Positions 1 to 8,242 of a stretch of 64,000 bases of DNA are shown here, piece after piece. The stretch comes from Acidobacteriota bacterium (GTDB lineage: Bacteria; Acidobacteriota; Terriglobia; Bryobacterales; Bryobacteraceae), in assembly GCA_026394055.1 (NCBI GenBank), contig JAPKYZ010000085.1, forward strand, positions 1 through 64,000. The letters run 5' to 3'. The notes beneath the pieces were generated by a model. That model did not search any database and was not told the origin of the DNA. It was given only the letters and a program-made list of their open reading frames with translations. How positions within the stretch are numbered: the stretch's first letter is position 1; each line of letters opens with the position of its first letter. The translations under genes and the position numbers were made by a program.

Positions 1-88
1 TTTCCGGCGTCCCGGTAACCGGGAAAGAGATGGAACCGACATCCGCAGCAAGCAGGGCCGCGGGGATCAGGATGGCGAACGTGAGCAT
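1..88 (-). CDS. Secreted protein of unknown function, 5' end only (truncated by window edge)
   Basis: Only the first 29 codons are inside the window. They begin MLTFAILIPAALLAADVG, a typical short signal peptide with a likely cleavage after the Ala run. A perfect GGAGG lies at 93-97 on the minus strand, four bases before the ATG at 88, which supports this start. The mature protein lies outside, so no function can be given. The gene is divergent from the PEP-CTERM gene at 197. Confidence 0.6.
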   Translation of the reverse strand, partial: MLTFAILIPAALLAADVGSISFPVTGTPE

Positions 89-196
89 AGAGCCTCCGTT
101 CCACATGGTAGCGCCGCACCATCGGCGGGGGTGAAAGCCAACCCAAGCGCGGAATCTCATCGCCATTTTCCCGGACGCGTGGTATTAGTTCTAGTA

Positions 197-802
197 ATGC
201 GATTTTTTGTTTTACTAGCGTTGTGTGCTGCCGCAGCTTCCGCGGCGACCATCTCGGACGTTGCCACCGGAGCCGTCCCCAGCACCACCGTGGCGGCCCC
301 CGGCGCAGTGACTGCCGGCGACTTTACCTATTTCAAGGGCCGCTACGGCGGCAACGACACCGTGGGTGAGGGCGTCGATGACGAGATCCACTGGGTGTTC
401 GACTTTTCCGGCCAACCCGGACTGGGCGCAATCACCAATGGCGCGGCGCTGACGGCGGCCACCTTGCGGCTGAAGTTGACGCCGACCGACTTCTGGATCA
501 TCACGGACACGGTGTGGATCGACGGCTTGCCGGAGATCAGTTCGCCACTCATCCAGTCGCTAACCGTGGGTGCGGCGGCCGACATCACCGTCAATTTGCT
601 GGACTACTACACGTCCGCGCAGATCCAAACTGCGCTGAAGGCGGGCAACGGCAAGCTGAACATGCTGTTCCAGGATGATGCGACGCTCACCTACGCGGCG
701 CTAACCTTGACCAATCCCACCGCTGTGCCGGAGCCAGCTACGTTGGGCGTGGCGGCCGCGGCGCTCGCGGCCACGGCGCTGGTCCTGCGCAAGCGGCGCT
801 GA
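197..802 (+). CDS. PEP-CTERM sorting domain protein
   Basis: A 201-residue exported protein. The ATG at 197 is chosen over upstream in-frame starts because it begins directly with a signal peptide (MRFFVLLALCAAAASA). The C-terminus has the PEP-CTERM layout: VPEPATLG, a hydrophobic stretch, then the basic end RKRR. In this family the tail is recognised by an exosortase that handles proteins bound for the cell surface or exopolysaccharide matrix. The middle is a Gly/Asp/Thr-rich, probably beta-stranded domain I do not recognise. No exosortase is visible in the window. Confidence 0.85.
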   Translation: MRFFVLLALCAAAASAATISDVATGAVPSTTVAAPGAVTAGDFTYFKGRYGGNDTVGEGVDDEIHWVFDFSGQPGLGAITNGAALTAATLRLKLTPTDFWIITDTVWIDGLPEISSPLIQSLTVGAAADITVNLLDYYTSAQIQTALKAGNGKLNMLFQDDATLTYAALTLTNPTAVPEPATLGVAAAALAATALVLRKRR

Positions 803-923
803 TCGCTCACTCCAGTTTGATGGCGGAAGCACCGGCCGGGAATGCCTTTGAGCAGCCCGGCCGTTTTCGCGTCTGGTGGTCTCATCGGGCGGTGATAAAA
901 TCGCCTGCGAGGTCAATTTCAAG

Positions 924-2204
924 ATGAGTTCTCGCCGTACCTTCTTTTTTGGAGCCGCTGCCGCCATCGCGGCCCGGCCGGTGGCCCGCGCGGCCAACGA
1001 CAAGCTGCGCATTGCGGTGCTGGGCGTCAATGGCCGCGGCAAGGATCACATTGCCGGCTTCATGCCGCAACCGGACGCCGAAGTGGTGATGCTGTGCGAC
1101 CCGGATAAGAGCCTGCTGGACAAGCGCTCCACTGAATTTGAAGCCAAGTACGGCAAGAAGGTGCAGACCGAGCAGGACCTGCGCAAGGTGTTCGACAACA
1201 AGTCGATCGACGCCGTCTCCATTGCGATGCCCAATCACTGGCATGCGCTGGCCGCCATCTGGGCATGCCAGGCCGGCAAGGACGTCTATGTCGAAAAGCC
1301 GGGCGCGCATTCGATCTGGGAAGGCCGCAAGCTGGTGGAGGCGGCGCACAAGTACAACCGCATCGTGCAGCATGGCGTGCAGCTGCGCTCCTCCGCTGCC
1401 ATCCAGGAAGCGGTCAGCCTGTTGCGCAAGGGCGTCATCGGCGACGTCTACATGTCGCGAGGCCTCGTGTTCCGGTGGCGCCCGTCGATCGGCAAGAAGG
1501 CTCCGGAAGCCGCGCCCGACTACTTGAACTACGACCTGTGGACCGGCCCCGCTGAAATGGAGCCGTTCACCCGCCGCATCGTGCACTACAACTGGCACTG
1601 GACCTGGAAGTACGGCAACGGCGACGTGGGCAACCAGGGCATTCACGAAACCGACCTCTGCATGTGGGGCCTGGGCGTCGACACGCTGCCCACCAAGGTC
1701 ACCTCCATGGGCGGCAAGTTCACCTTTGACGACGACAAGGAAACGCCCGAAGTGCAGACCGCGCTCTACATGTATCCGGGCCCGGTGGGCAAGCAGAAGA
1801 TGATCCAGTTCGAGGTCCGCCACTGGAACACGAACCTGGAAGACGGCGCGGGCGTCGGCAACCTGTTCTATGGCAAGGATGGCTACATGGTGATCAAGGG
1901 CTACGACACCTTTGAAACCTACCTCGGCCCCAAGCGCGAAAAAGGCCCGTCCGGCAAAGCTGGCGGCGACCACTACGCCAACTTCATCAAAGCCGTCCGT
2001 AGCCGCAAGACGTCGGATCAGAACGGCCCGGTCGAGACTGCGCACAACGCCAGTGCCCTGGCCCACATGGGCGCCATCAGCATGCGCGTCGGCCGCCAAC
2101 TGGACTTCGACCCGGTGAAGGAACAGTTCATCGGCGATTCAGAAGCCAACAAGCTGCTGAAGCGGAAGTATCGGGCTCCGTTTGTGGTGCCGGAGAAGGT
2201 GTAG
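924..2204 (+). CDS. Gfo/Idh/MocA family oxidoreductase with Tat-type leader
   Basis: A 426-residue NAD(P)-dependent sugar or inositol oxidoreductase family protein. The ATG at 924 begins MSSRRTFFFGAAAAIAA, a twin-arginine-like leader, so the enzyme is probably exported. The Rossmann part follows (IAVLGVNGRGKDHIAGF). The family's EKP motif is present (VYVEKPGAHS), followed by the C-terminal alpha/beta domain (residues about 140-400) with HYNWHWTWKYGNGDVGNQG. Exported members with Tat leaders are abundant in Acidobacteria and Planctomycetes. The substrate cannot be read from sequence. It stands alone on the plus strand and converges on the Argonaute operon. Confidence 0.85.
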   Translation: MSSRRTFFFGAAAAIAARPVARAANDKLRIAVLGVNGRGKDHIAGFMPQPDAEVVMLCDPDKSLLDKRSTEFEAKYGKKVQTEQDLRKVFDNKSIDAVSIAMPNHWHALAAIWACQAGKDVYVEKPGAHSIWEGRKLVEAAHKYNRIVQHGVQLRSSAAIQEAVSLLRKGVIGDVYMSRGLVFRWRPSIGKKAPEAAPDYLNYDLWTGPAEMEPFTRRIVHYNWHWTWKYGNGDVGNQGIHETDLCMWGLGVDTLPTKVTSMGGKFTFDDDKETPEVQTALYMYPGPVGKQKMIQFEVRHWNTNLEDGAGVGNLFYGKDGYMVIKGYDTFETYLGPKREKGPSGKAGGDHYANFIKAVRSRKTSDQNGPVETAHNASALAHMGAISMRVGRQLDFDPVKEQFIGDSEANKLLKRKYRAPFVVPEKV

Positions 2205-2263
2205 CCCGACCAGAGTGGGCACAATAATAGCGACTCAGTCCAAGTGGACTCCGCCAGCATCAA

Positions 2264-3787
2264 TCAGATGTAGTACATGAAGGGCAGCGGCGCACCGCCC
2301 GAGGGCATCGGTCCAGCAGTAAGCACTTCACCTACTGCATTCGCGAACTTTAGGGTGATCGGGGAGCCATCGGCGAACAGGCATGCGTTGTAGTTCAGCT
2401 TGGTCAGGGCCATGATGTCGTTCAAAACCGTTTCGATCAGCGCGTCGCCCCGGCAGATCTCTACGGACAGCGGATTTGGCACTTCAAGCCCTGGATAGGT
2501 GCCGAGCCTCGGGGTCCAACCTCGAGTCCACAACGCTGCATTGCGGGCATTTCTTACAAAGGCGGTCCCTCTAAGAACCGGGGTATCGCCCGACCGATAA
2601 AGCTTCAGGCTAGAGTCGTCGCGAATTTTCACCCCAACGATACTCGTTTGCGAAGGCGCAGCTTCACGGAAACCAGCCCATTCCTCGTCGTTGAAGGTCG
2701 TCTTTCCGTGGATGAACAGTTCACCGGGAGGTTGCCTGTCGGGCCTTCGGTCCATGAAAGACTTGATCGCCATCTGGATCAAATCGTGGGCCGCTCGTCG
2801 GCTGAGATGAAAGTCGCCTGTGTCTGTGTTGTGCCACGGCCCCACCGCACCCTTGAAGACAACCCCGTCGCCAGAATCTAAGAACATCTGCGCCCCACAG
2901 CACGCAAGCCGAGCGTCAGCAGATCGCTGATCTTTCTTGTAAACGAGACCGATGTAACATACACCCTCCCTAATGCCATCCACCTTCCACGGCCGCCCGC
3001 CGGTCTTATAGAAGGCCGTAGTGGATATGTTCCAAGCTATCTGGGATTGCATCTTCATCAGGCCGGCCTGGCGAGCGTTCTGCGGAGACGACATGATGTT
3101 TTCCAGTGTGCCTTCACGGAGGATTTGGGTAGAAACTCGATGCTCCAGTAGCCGTGCCTTGAGTTGATTCCTGAAGTTTTCCTTAAAGAAGTACGGCTCG
3201 GCGGCTTCGTTTGCCTCTGCAAACAGAGACGGCGCTTGGTAGAGAGCCTTTGCCTGTTTGGCCGATTTGAAGAACCGTTGGGATTCATGGCGATCCGCTG
3301 GGGCGACAATTCCTTCGGGACGGCAATATCGGCGCACGTAGTCCGGGATGACGACAAACCAAACATCGGGCTTTGATTCCTCATCTCGAAGCGCATCAAC
3401 TATCGCCTGAGAAAAAAGGTCAACGGTCTGATAAACCCTTTGGTGCCGGTCGTCCAGTCCGCTCTTTGCTTTCAGTTCGCTCTCATCGATCTCGACTGTG
3501 AGAGCTGGACGGGAGTTCCACGGAACCCGAAAAGCAGCTTCGAAGCCAGGGAATGGAGGACGAGCTAAAACGGGAGTCAGTAGACGGACAGGAAGCTGTA
3601 CCCAGTCCACCCAAGACTTAAACTTGGCGATACAAGAAGCCGTGCCCACGACGCCGGCGCGAATGCCGTAGGGCTTCCCCTCATCCAGGGGGCCAAACAG
3701 CGAGAGCCCGTCGCGCGGATCTTCCATGGCTTGCCCGTGCTTGAAGAGCAGAAGGGGTTCGTCGAGTTTGAGGAGTTTCCGCATCAT
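2264..3787 (-). CDS. Short prokaryotic Argonaute (MID-PIWI), catalytically inactive, SPARTA type
   Basis: A 507-residue protein with the length and layout of short pAgos: no N or PAZ domains, a MID domain at about 10-225 and a PIWI domain at about 230-507. Family landmarks are EPLLLFKHGQ near the N-terminus, RVSTQILREGTLE at the MID-PIWI junction, IAWNISTTAFYKTGGRPWKV (250-269) and CYIGLVYK (277-284). The segment LTKLNYNACLFADGSPITLK (461-480) is close to the conserved end of short pAgos. The first PIWI catalytic Asp position is Leu281 and the usual RDG is His360-Gly-Lys, so target slicing is not expected. In described SPARTA systems this subunit binds a guide RNA and target DNA and activates the partner NADase. 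Its ATG overlaps the upstream TIR-APAZ stop codon in an ATGA junction, so translation is probably coupled. Base composition is AT-richer than the surroundings. Confidence 0.9.
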   Translation of the reverse strand: MMRKLLKLDEPLLLFKHGQAMEDPRDGLSLFGPLDEGKPYGIRAGVVGTASCIAKFKSWVDWVQLPVRLLTPVLARPPFPGFEAAFRVPWNSRPALTVEIDESELKAKSGLDDRHQRVYQTVDLFSQAIVDALRDEESKPDVWFVVIPDYVRRYCRPEGIVAPADRHESQRFFKSAKQAKALYQAPSLFAEANEAAEPYFFKENFRNQLKARLLEHRVSTQILREGTLENIMSSPQNARQAGLMKMQSQIAWNISTTAFYKTGGRPWKVDGIREGVCYIGLVYKKDQRSADARLACCGAQMFLDSGDGVVFKGAVGPWHNTDTGDFHLSRRAAHDLIQMAIKSFMDRRPDRQPPGELFIHGKTTFNDEEWAGFREAAPSQTSIVGVKIRDDSSLKLYRSGDTPVLRGTAFVRNARNAALWTRGWTPRLGTYPGLEVPNPLSVEICRGDALIETVLNDIMALTKLNYNACLFADGSPITLKFANAVGEVLTAGPMPSGGAPLPFMYYI

Positions 3788-5187
3788 CCGAGTTCAGGCT
3801 CCTGGTGAGTTAGCCCGACATCTCCCTCGACTTCCCCGAGTTCTTCATCGTCATCCTCGAAGTCGTATTCCGCCAGATCTTCGTCCTTGGTGACCACTCC
3901 GGGCTCGATGTAGGATACCGGACTTTCGAATGGCAGAGGATCTTTCGAAAGCGTGAAGCTCGCGGTCGACCCGAGCGGAAAGTAGACTAGATCGCCGCCA
4001 TCAGCAAGATGGCCAATCACGGCGTACATACGATCGCGCCATTCGTCATTCCACCAATTGCGACATTGGTTTCTCCGTGCCTTGGCCATCAGATCCTTGT
4101 TCGTCCAAAGATTGACACCATCGTCAGAAAAGAGAACATGTCCCTTGAGCAGAAAGAGGGTCTCGGGGCGGACGATTGGTTTTCCACTTAGAGCGTAGTG
4201 CCAATATCGAACCTTGCCACCAAGCATGGTCTTGTATCCGACCATACCGCGATGCGATTTCTTGCCATTTGAATCAATGAATGAGACCGTGTCGCTTGCG
4301 ACCATCCCTTTCTGGAAGTAGTAGCACAATCGACCGTCAGCACTCTCGTATGCGGATAGCGCTTGCCTAAGGGTCCGATCCCACGCGAGCCTCAAAATCT
4401 GAGCTATGTACTTCGGGCCGTCCCTCAAGGAGTCTTTACCCGCCAAGAAATCTTCCAGCACGATCTCCCGGCTTTTCTCGACGAAGAAATTCGGCCCAAG
4501 GTACTCGGTGAAATCGTCTGCGGAAGCAAAGGTCAAGACAGAAAGGTCGTCTAGCCAGATTCCAGGGTAAGGGAGCCGCGAGGTGTCAAAATCCACCAAG
4601 CCTGGCTTGCTCCTGCTGATTCTGTGCTCGTAGAGGCTTGCAGGCAAACTCTCTACCTTGTACCAATTGGAAACCACCACTTCTGATTCTTTTCGAATTC
4701 CTTGCCCAGATCCAAATTGAGAGCGCCACCAATCGTTGACGGCTGCCGGGTTGAAACTTGCGACCCTCGGAACTCCATCTTCCTCAAGCTTTTGAAGCAC
4801 GACGCCCAAACCACTCGCCCAGGACCCCTTGAACGGGATCGGGTTGACTCTTGTCAGTTCAATGGTCACTTCGCTATCTGGCAGATCGTCCAAATGTACT
4901 GGGATGACGAAATCGATGAGTTTTTCGCGTCGGGCAAGTGATTGCGCGAGATGAAGCTCTCTCAATGGTCCATCTTTCGCATTGGAAGTCCGTGACAGAA
5001 CGTAGATTACTTTGGCGGACCGCTCTCGGATCACGGCCTCTATGTCGTCCCAAAACACTTCGCCACCCAAAAGTTTTGTCAAGTCGCACCACACGCGGTA
5101 GCCTGCGCTCGCCAACTGGAGTGCAAGCCACAGCGTGAATTCATTATCTTCCGGATTTGCGTGGCTTAAGAGTATCGTGTCACGCAT
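3784..5187 (-). CDS. TIR-APAZ protein, NADase effector subunit of SPARTA
   Basis: 467 residues. The TIR domain covers about 1-140: TILLSHANPEDNEFTLWLAL, then GYRVWCD, LLGGEVFWDDI and VIYVLSRTSNAKDGPLRELH. Glu77 in GPLRELH sits where TIR NADases carry their catalytic glutamate. Residues about 160-430 are the APAZ region that pairs with a short pAgo (SNWYKVESLPASLYEH, LPYPGIWLDDLSVLTF). The last 37 residues are strikingly acidic (YDFEDDDEELGEVEGD). In characterised members, guide-directed target binding assembles TIR domains that consume NAD(P)+ and kill or arrest the cell. The gene is first in a two-gene operon. TIR-APAZ upstream of pAgo is a known arrangement. Confidence 0.9.
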   Translation of the reverse strand: MRDTILLSHANPEDNEFTLWLALQLASAGYRVWCDLTKLLGGEVFWDDIEAVIRERSAKVIYVLSRTSNAKDGPLRELHLAQSLARREKLIDFVIPVHLDDLPDSEVTIELTRVNPIPFKGSWASGLGVVLQKLEEDGVPRVASFNPAAVNDWWRSQFGSGQGIRKESEVVVSNWYKVESLPASLYEHRISRSKPGLVDFDTSRLPYPGIWLDDLSVLTFASADDFTEYLGPNFFVEKSREIVLEDFLAGKDSLRDGPKYIAQILRLAWDRTLRQALSAYESADGRLCYYFQKGMVASDTVSFIDSNGKKSHRGMVGYKTMLGGKVRYWHYALSGKPIVRPETLFLLKGHVLFSDDGVNLWTNKDLMAKARRNQCRNWWNDEWRDRMYAVIGHLADGGDLVYFPLGSTASFTLSKDPLPFESPVSYIEPGVVTKDEDLAEYDFEDDDEELGEVEGDVGLTHQEPELG

Positions 5188-5483
5188 TCTTTACCGTCGT
5201 CCTGGGTCGCATCTATTTCCCTTTGAATCTATGTCAACTCGTTGATCCTGAGACTATCGTCAGTGTACTTCAGCGATCAACTCACAACAAACAAAGTCAG
5301 CGATACATTCCGTCGCGCATGCTTGGCCCGGGCTAGCTGGGGAGGAGTGGAGCACACCCACTGTCGTGGGCCTTGGAGGACGCTTCGGCGGGCTCTATTT
5401 GAAGGTAGACCGCAGCCGCTTAGTGAGATCGCGGCCGAGGCTGGCAAAATCAGCATGGACGTCCGCCAGCATACAATGCATCC
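5188..5483. other. Spacer between SPARTA operon and SDR gene, nothing recognised
   Basis: A 296-base gap between divergent genes. It must contain the SPARTA promoter (minus) and probably that of the SDR gene (plus). An open frame at 5242-5487 has no usable ribosome site and an unlikely composition, so I do not call it. No inverted terminal repeats or tRNA-like sequence were seen. Confidence 0.5.
5210..5237 (-). promoter_or_regulatory. Possible promoter of the SPARTA operon
   Basis: On the minus strand a perfect TTGACA lies at 5237-5232, 44 bases upstream of the TIR-APAZ ATG. Sixteen bases later comes TAGATG (5215-5210), a poor -10 with 3 of 6 consensus bases. The -35 match is good, but the weak -10 makes this tentative. 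Confidence 0.3.
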
Positions 5484-6230
5484 ATGAAGATTGCACTCGT
5501 GACCGGAGCCGGTAGCGGCATTGGACGCTCCGTGGCGCTGGCTTTGCACAAGGCGGGGTATGCGGTGGCGCTAGCTGGACGTCGCGCGGCGGAGCTGGAC
5601 CAGACGATCGCCTTGGCGGCGTCTGATGCGGACCGTCTACTGGCCGTACCCACGGACATCACGCAGCCAGCGGCGGTGGAGGCTCTGTTTGCGGCCATCA
5701 GCGCCAAGTTCGGACGGTTGGATGTGCTGTTCAACAACGCGGGCATCAACGTGCCGGCCGTGCCCATGGAGGAGCTGACGTTTGACCAGTGGCAGTCCGT
5801 GGTCAACGTCAACTTGACCGGAGCGTTCCTGTGCGCGCAGGCGGCCGTGAAGATGATGAAGGCGCAGCAGCCGCAGGGTGGGCGGATCATCAACAATGGT
5901 TCGATTTCAGCGCAGACGCCGCGGCCCAACTCAGCGCCTTACACCACCACCAAGCACGCCATCACGGGCCTGACCAAGTGCATCGCGCTCGATGGTCGCC
6001 CTTTCGACATTGCCTGCGGGCAGATCGACATCGGCAACGCCGCCACCGACATGACGCAGCGCATGACGGCGGGCGTGCTACAGGCCGATGGACAACTGCG
6101 CACGGAGCCGCGGATGGACGTGCAGCATGTGGCCGATGCCGTGGTCTACATGGCGAGCCTGCCGCTGTCGGCCAACGTGCTGACGATGACGGTGATGGCC
6201 ACCACCATGCCGCTGGTGGGGCGCGGTTGA
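5484..6230 (+). CDS. Short-chain dehydrogenase/reductase (SDR)
   Basis: 248 residues, the usual size of a classical SDR. The cofactor motif [10 protein letters not shown] is at 8-17 and NNAGIN is present. The catalytic Ser lies in NNGSISAQT and the YxxxK is YTTTK. It should interconvert an alcohol and a ketone with NAD(P)H; the substrate is unknown. Base composition is back to the high-GC norm, unlike the Argonaute genes upstream. The DUF1080 gene starts 13 bases downstream, so the two are probably co-transcribed. Confidence 0.85.
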   Translation: MKIALVTGAGSGIGRSVALALHKAGYAVALAGRRAAELDQTIALAASDADRLLAVPTDITQPAAVEALFAAISAKFGRLDVLFNNAGINVPAVPMEELTFDQWQSVVNVNLTGAFLCAQAAVKMMKAQQPQGGRIINNGSISAQTPRPNSAPYTTTKHAITGLTKCIALDGRPFDIACGQIDIGNAATDMTQRMTAGVLQADGQLRTEPRMDVQHVADAVVYMASLPLSANVLTMTVMATTMPLVGRG

Positions 6231-6243
6231 TATCCTGGTCAAC

Positions 6244-6888
6244 GTGAAAACCGCTGCGCTGTTCCTACTCGCTTGCTCGACGTTCGCGTCGCTTTCTGCC
6301 CAGACTACGGCTCCCAAGGCAAAGTTGCCCGGTGAAGACTGGGTGACCCTGTTCAACGGCAAGGATCTTTCCGGCTGGGTGGAAGTGGGCAAGGAAAAGT
6401 GGGTGGTGGAAGATGGCGTCATCCACGGCATCGCCATCACCAAGGAGTACGGCTACCTGCAGACCGACAAGCCGTACAAAGACTTCCACCTGTCGATCAA
6501 GTTCAAGTGCGATGGCGACGGCAATTCAGGCGTCTTCTTCCACACCGCCTTCAAGCCCGGCACACCCGACATCACGCAGGGATTGCAGTTTGAAGTGGAT
6601 TGCACCATCGGACAACACACGGGCGGCCTCTATGGCGATGGCCGCCAGTGGATCGTGTGGCCTTCGCCCGAGAACGAAACCGTGGTCCGCAAGGGCGACT
6701 GGAACGAGTACCTGCTGAAGGTGGAAGGCAACCGCTACGTGTCGCGCTTGAATGGCGTGACGCTGGTGGACTTCACCGACCCCAAGCCCAAGTCCTTCGA
6801 CGGCCCCATCGCCCTGCAACTGCACTCCGGCGGCAAAGGCGACATGCGGTTCAAGGACATTCTCATTCGCGACTTGTCGAAGCGGTAG
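6244..6888 (+). CDS. Secreted DUF1080 (3-keto-disaccharide hydrolase-like) protein
   Basis: 214 residues with signal peptide MKTAALFLLACSTFASLSAQ, starting at a GTG. The DUF1080 concanavalin-like fold is recognised from WVTLFNGKDLSGWVEVG, the GNSGVFFHT segment, EVDCTIGQHTGGLYGDG and the ending IALQLHSGGKGDMRFKDILI. Some members of this family hydrolyse 3-keto-glucosides outside the cytoplasm. The preceding SDR could act in the same sugar pathway, but that link is only positional. Confidence 0.85.
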   Translation: MKTAALFLLACSTFASLSAQTTAPKAKLPGEDWVTLFNGKDLSGWVEVGKEKWVVEDGVIHGIAITKEYGYLQTDKPYKDFHLSIKFKCDGDGNSGVFFHTAFKPGTPDITQGLQFEVDCTIGQHTGGLYGDGRQWIVWPSPENETVVRKGDWNEYLLKVEGNRYVSRLNGVTLVDFTDPKPKSFDGPIALQLHSGGKGDMRFKDILIRDLSKR

Positions 6889-6893
6889 CTGAA

Positions 6894-7691
6894 ATGGATG
6901 GCGGATCAACCATCAACTTTGATCTGCTGAATGCCGAAGCAGCAGAGCATAGTCACTTTCTTCAGGGGCTCTGGCACTTTCGATGGGCATTTGACCTATG
7001 CCACCGCCTGTCGGACATCTACATTGAGCTTCGGCGTCTTGCAGTCGAAGCCGAAGGCATTCCGTCTGACGTTGTATTGAAGGACTCCTTTGATCTTCGT
7101 CTGGCCTTTTGTGCGACGTGTCAATGCGCGCTCTTCCAAGGATTCATGAGCCTTGTGCGAGGGCACAGCAGCGAGGCGTTCCCTTCGCTCCGAAAGGCAA
7201 TTGAGATGTGCGCGTTCGCAATCCAACTGCGACAGTGTCCTGAAGATTCAACGGTCTGGCGGGCAGTCTCCGCGATCACTGGGGAGATCGACGAGGTGGC
7301 TTACGGAAGATACCAGGAACGGTTCAAGGTCCCAAAAATTCTCGAAAGCAGGAGAAATCCTGCAACGCAGCTGACCCACCTGTACAGGGACTATGACTTT
7401 TGTTCGAAGTTGCAGCATGCCAGCAGCATTGGCCTTGCGAATACATTCCGTGGCTTACCGATGGGGGCGGTCTCCTACTTCGACGATGCGGCAGGCGACT
7501 TGCCATTCATACGTGCTCTCAAAATGACAATCATCGTCCATGCAAGGATTATACGAATCCTGACTGCCAACGCATTCATCATTGCCGAGTCCCAGTCCGA
7601 ACCTTTGATGCTGGCATTGGAAGATGTGGAGAGAGAACTCCGATCTCGGCTTGAGCAGCTTTGGGCTAAGAACCCGCCCGCCGTAGCATAA
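6894..7691 (+). CDS. Hypothetical protein in AT-rich accessory DNA
   Basis: 265 residues from the ATG at 6894. The same frame is open further upstream, but that part is a shadow of the DUF1080 gene. Composition is mostly alpha-helical, without signal peptide or membrane segment. A motif-like stretch is LVRGHSSEAFPSLRKAIEMC (about 87-106), followed by charged helices. I do not recognise the family. The gene is visibly AT-richer than its neighbours (25 of 60 bases are G or C in 7501-7560, by hand count) and directly precedes a toxin-antitoxin pair, so it is probably acquired DNA. A defence or regulatory role is possible but unsupported. Confidence 0.6.
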   Translation: MDGGSTINFDLLNAEAAEHSHFLQGLWHFRWAFDLCHRLSDIYIELRRLAVEAEGIPSDVVLKDSFDLRLAFCATCQCALFQGFMSLVRGHSSEAFPSLRKAIEMCAFAIQLRQCPEDSTVWRAVSAITGEIDEVAYGRYQERFKVPKILESRRNPATQLTHLYRDYDFCSKLQHASSIGLANTFRGLPMGAVSYFDDAAGDLPFIRALKMTIIVHARIIRILTANAFIIAESQSEPLMLALEDVERELRSRLEQLWAKNPPAVA

Positions 7692-7709
7692 TTAGGCTAC
7701 ACTCCCAGT

Positions 7710-8003
7710 ATGCGGAGAATCATGTTCTCGGCTGCGGCCGAGCAACAGTATCGGGCATTCTCAAAGGTTAAGCAGACTCAGCTAAAGGAGGGCATCAAGC
7801 TTCATTTGGGAGAGAACGACCCCGCGGCAGAGTCACGCAACAAGTTCCGGCTGCGGCGCCCGTCGCCGCACGCAGATTTCGAACTGCGTTTGCACGAACT
7901 GAGAGTGTTCTACCGGATCAGCCGCGAAAGAGTGGAAGTATTGCTCTTAGGAGAAAAAGTGGGAGACAAACTTTATGTCGGCGGGGAGGAGTTTGAACTA
8001 TGA
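7710..8003 (+). CDS. RelE/ParE-superfamily toxin-like protein
   Basis: 97 residues. The layout fits the RelE/ParE fold: an N-terminal helical half (FSAAAEQQYRAFSKVKQTQL), a central basic beta strand (KFRLRRPSPHADFELRLHEL) and RVFYRISRERVEVLLLGEK. Canonical relatives are ribosome-dependent mRNA interferases or gyrase poisons. Which applies here is not clear, because catalytic residues vary. Its stop overlaps the start of the following gene by four bases. The toxin is first, the reverse of the classical order. Confidence 0.7.
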   Translation: MRRIMFSAAAEQQYRAFSKVKQTQLKEGIKLHLGENDPAAESRNKFRLRRPSPHADFELRLHELRVFYRISRERVEVLLLGEKVGDKLYVGGEEFEL

Positions 8004-8233
8004 AGATCGAAAGCTTGCGTGACGTGAAGAACAATCTCAGCAGCGTTATCGAGCACCTGCCTGAGTCGGGACCCGTGGTCATCACCAAGAACGGGAAGAG
8101 CCGGGCGATCTTGCTTCAGGTAGACGAGTCCACTGATCTGGAGAGCCTCCTGCTCTCATCGAGCCCTCGGTTCTGGAAAGTCTTGGACGATGCTGCTCGC
8201 AGTGATCGATGGACCTCGATCGACGACCTGTAG
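8000..8233 (+). CDS. Phd/YefM-type antitoxin
   Basis: 77 residues beginning MKIESLRDVKNNLSSVIEHL, followed by GPVVITKNGKSRAILLQVDE. This is the Phd/YefM N-terminal DNA-binding fold, in which the strand 'VVITKNGKxxAIL' is typical. The C-terminal third (SSPRFWKVLDDAARSDRWTS) would be the toxin-neutralising segment. It overlaps the toxin gene (ATGA junction), which supports one transcript and coupled translation. Antitoxins of this family usually repress their own operon. Confidence 0.8.
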   Translation: MKIESLRDVKNNLSSVIEHLPESGPVVITKNGKSRAILLQVDESTDLESLLLSSSPRFWKVLDDAARSDRWTSIDDL

Positions 8234-8242
8234 CGGCCATTT

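Noticed and set aside
882-2099. Long open frame on the minus strand (405 codons) opposite the Gfo/Idh gene
   Set aside because: It mirrors a well-supported gene in high-GC DNA and its translation has no family features. The same applies to the long antisense frames at 9331-10395, 16269-17405, 28000-29061, 40454-41734 and 43603-44889.
2237-2250. Small hairpin AGTCC-AAGT-GGACT between convergent genes
   Set aside because: Only a five-base stem with no T-run; too weak to call a terminator.
5242-5487. Open frame of 81 codons between SPARTA and the SDR gene
   Set aside because: No ribosome site, implausible amino-acid composition, and it overlaps the SDR start.
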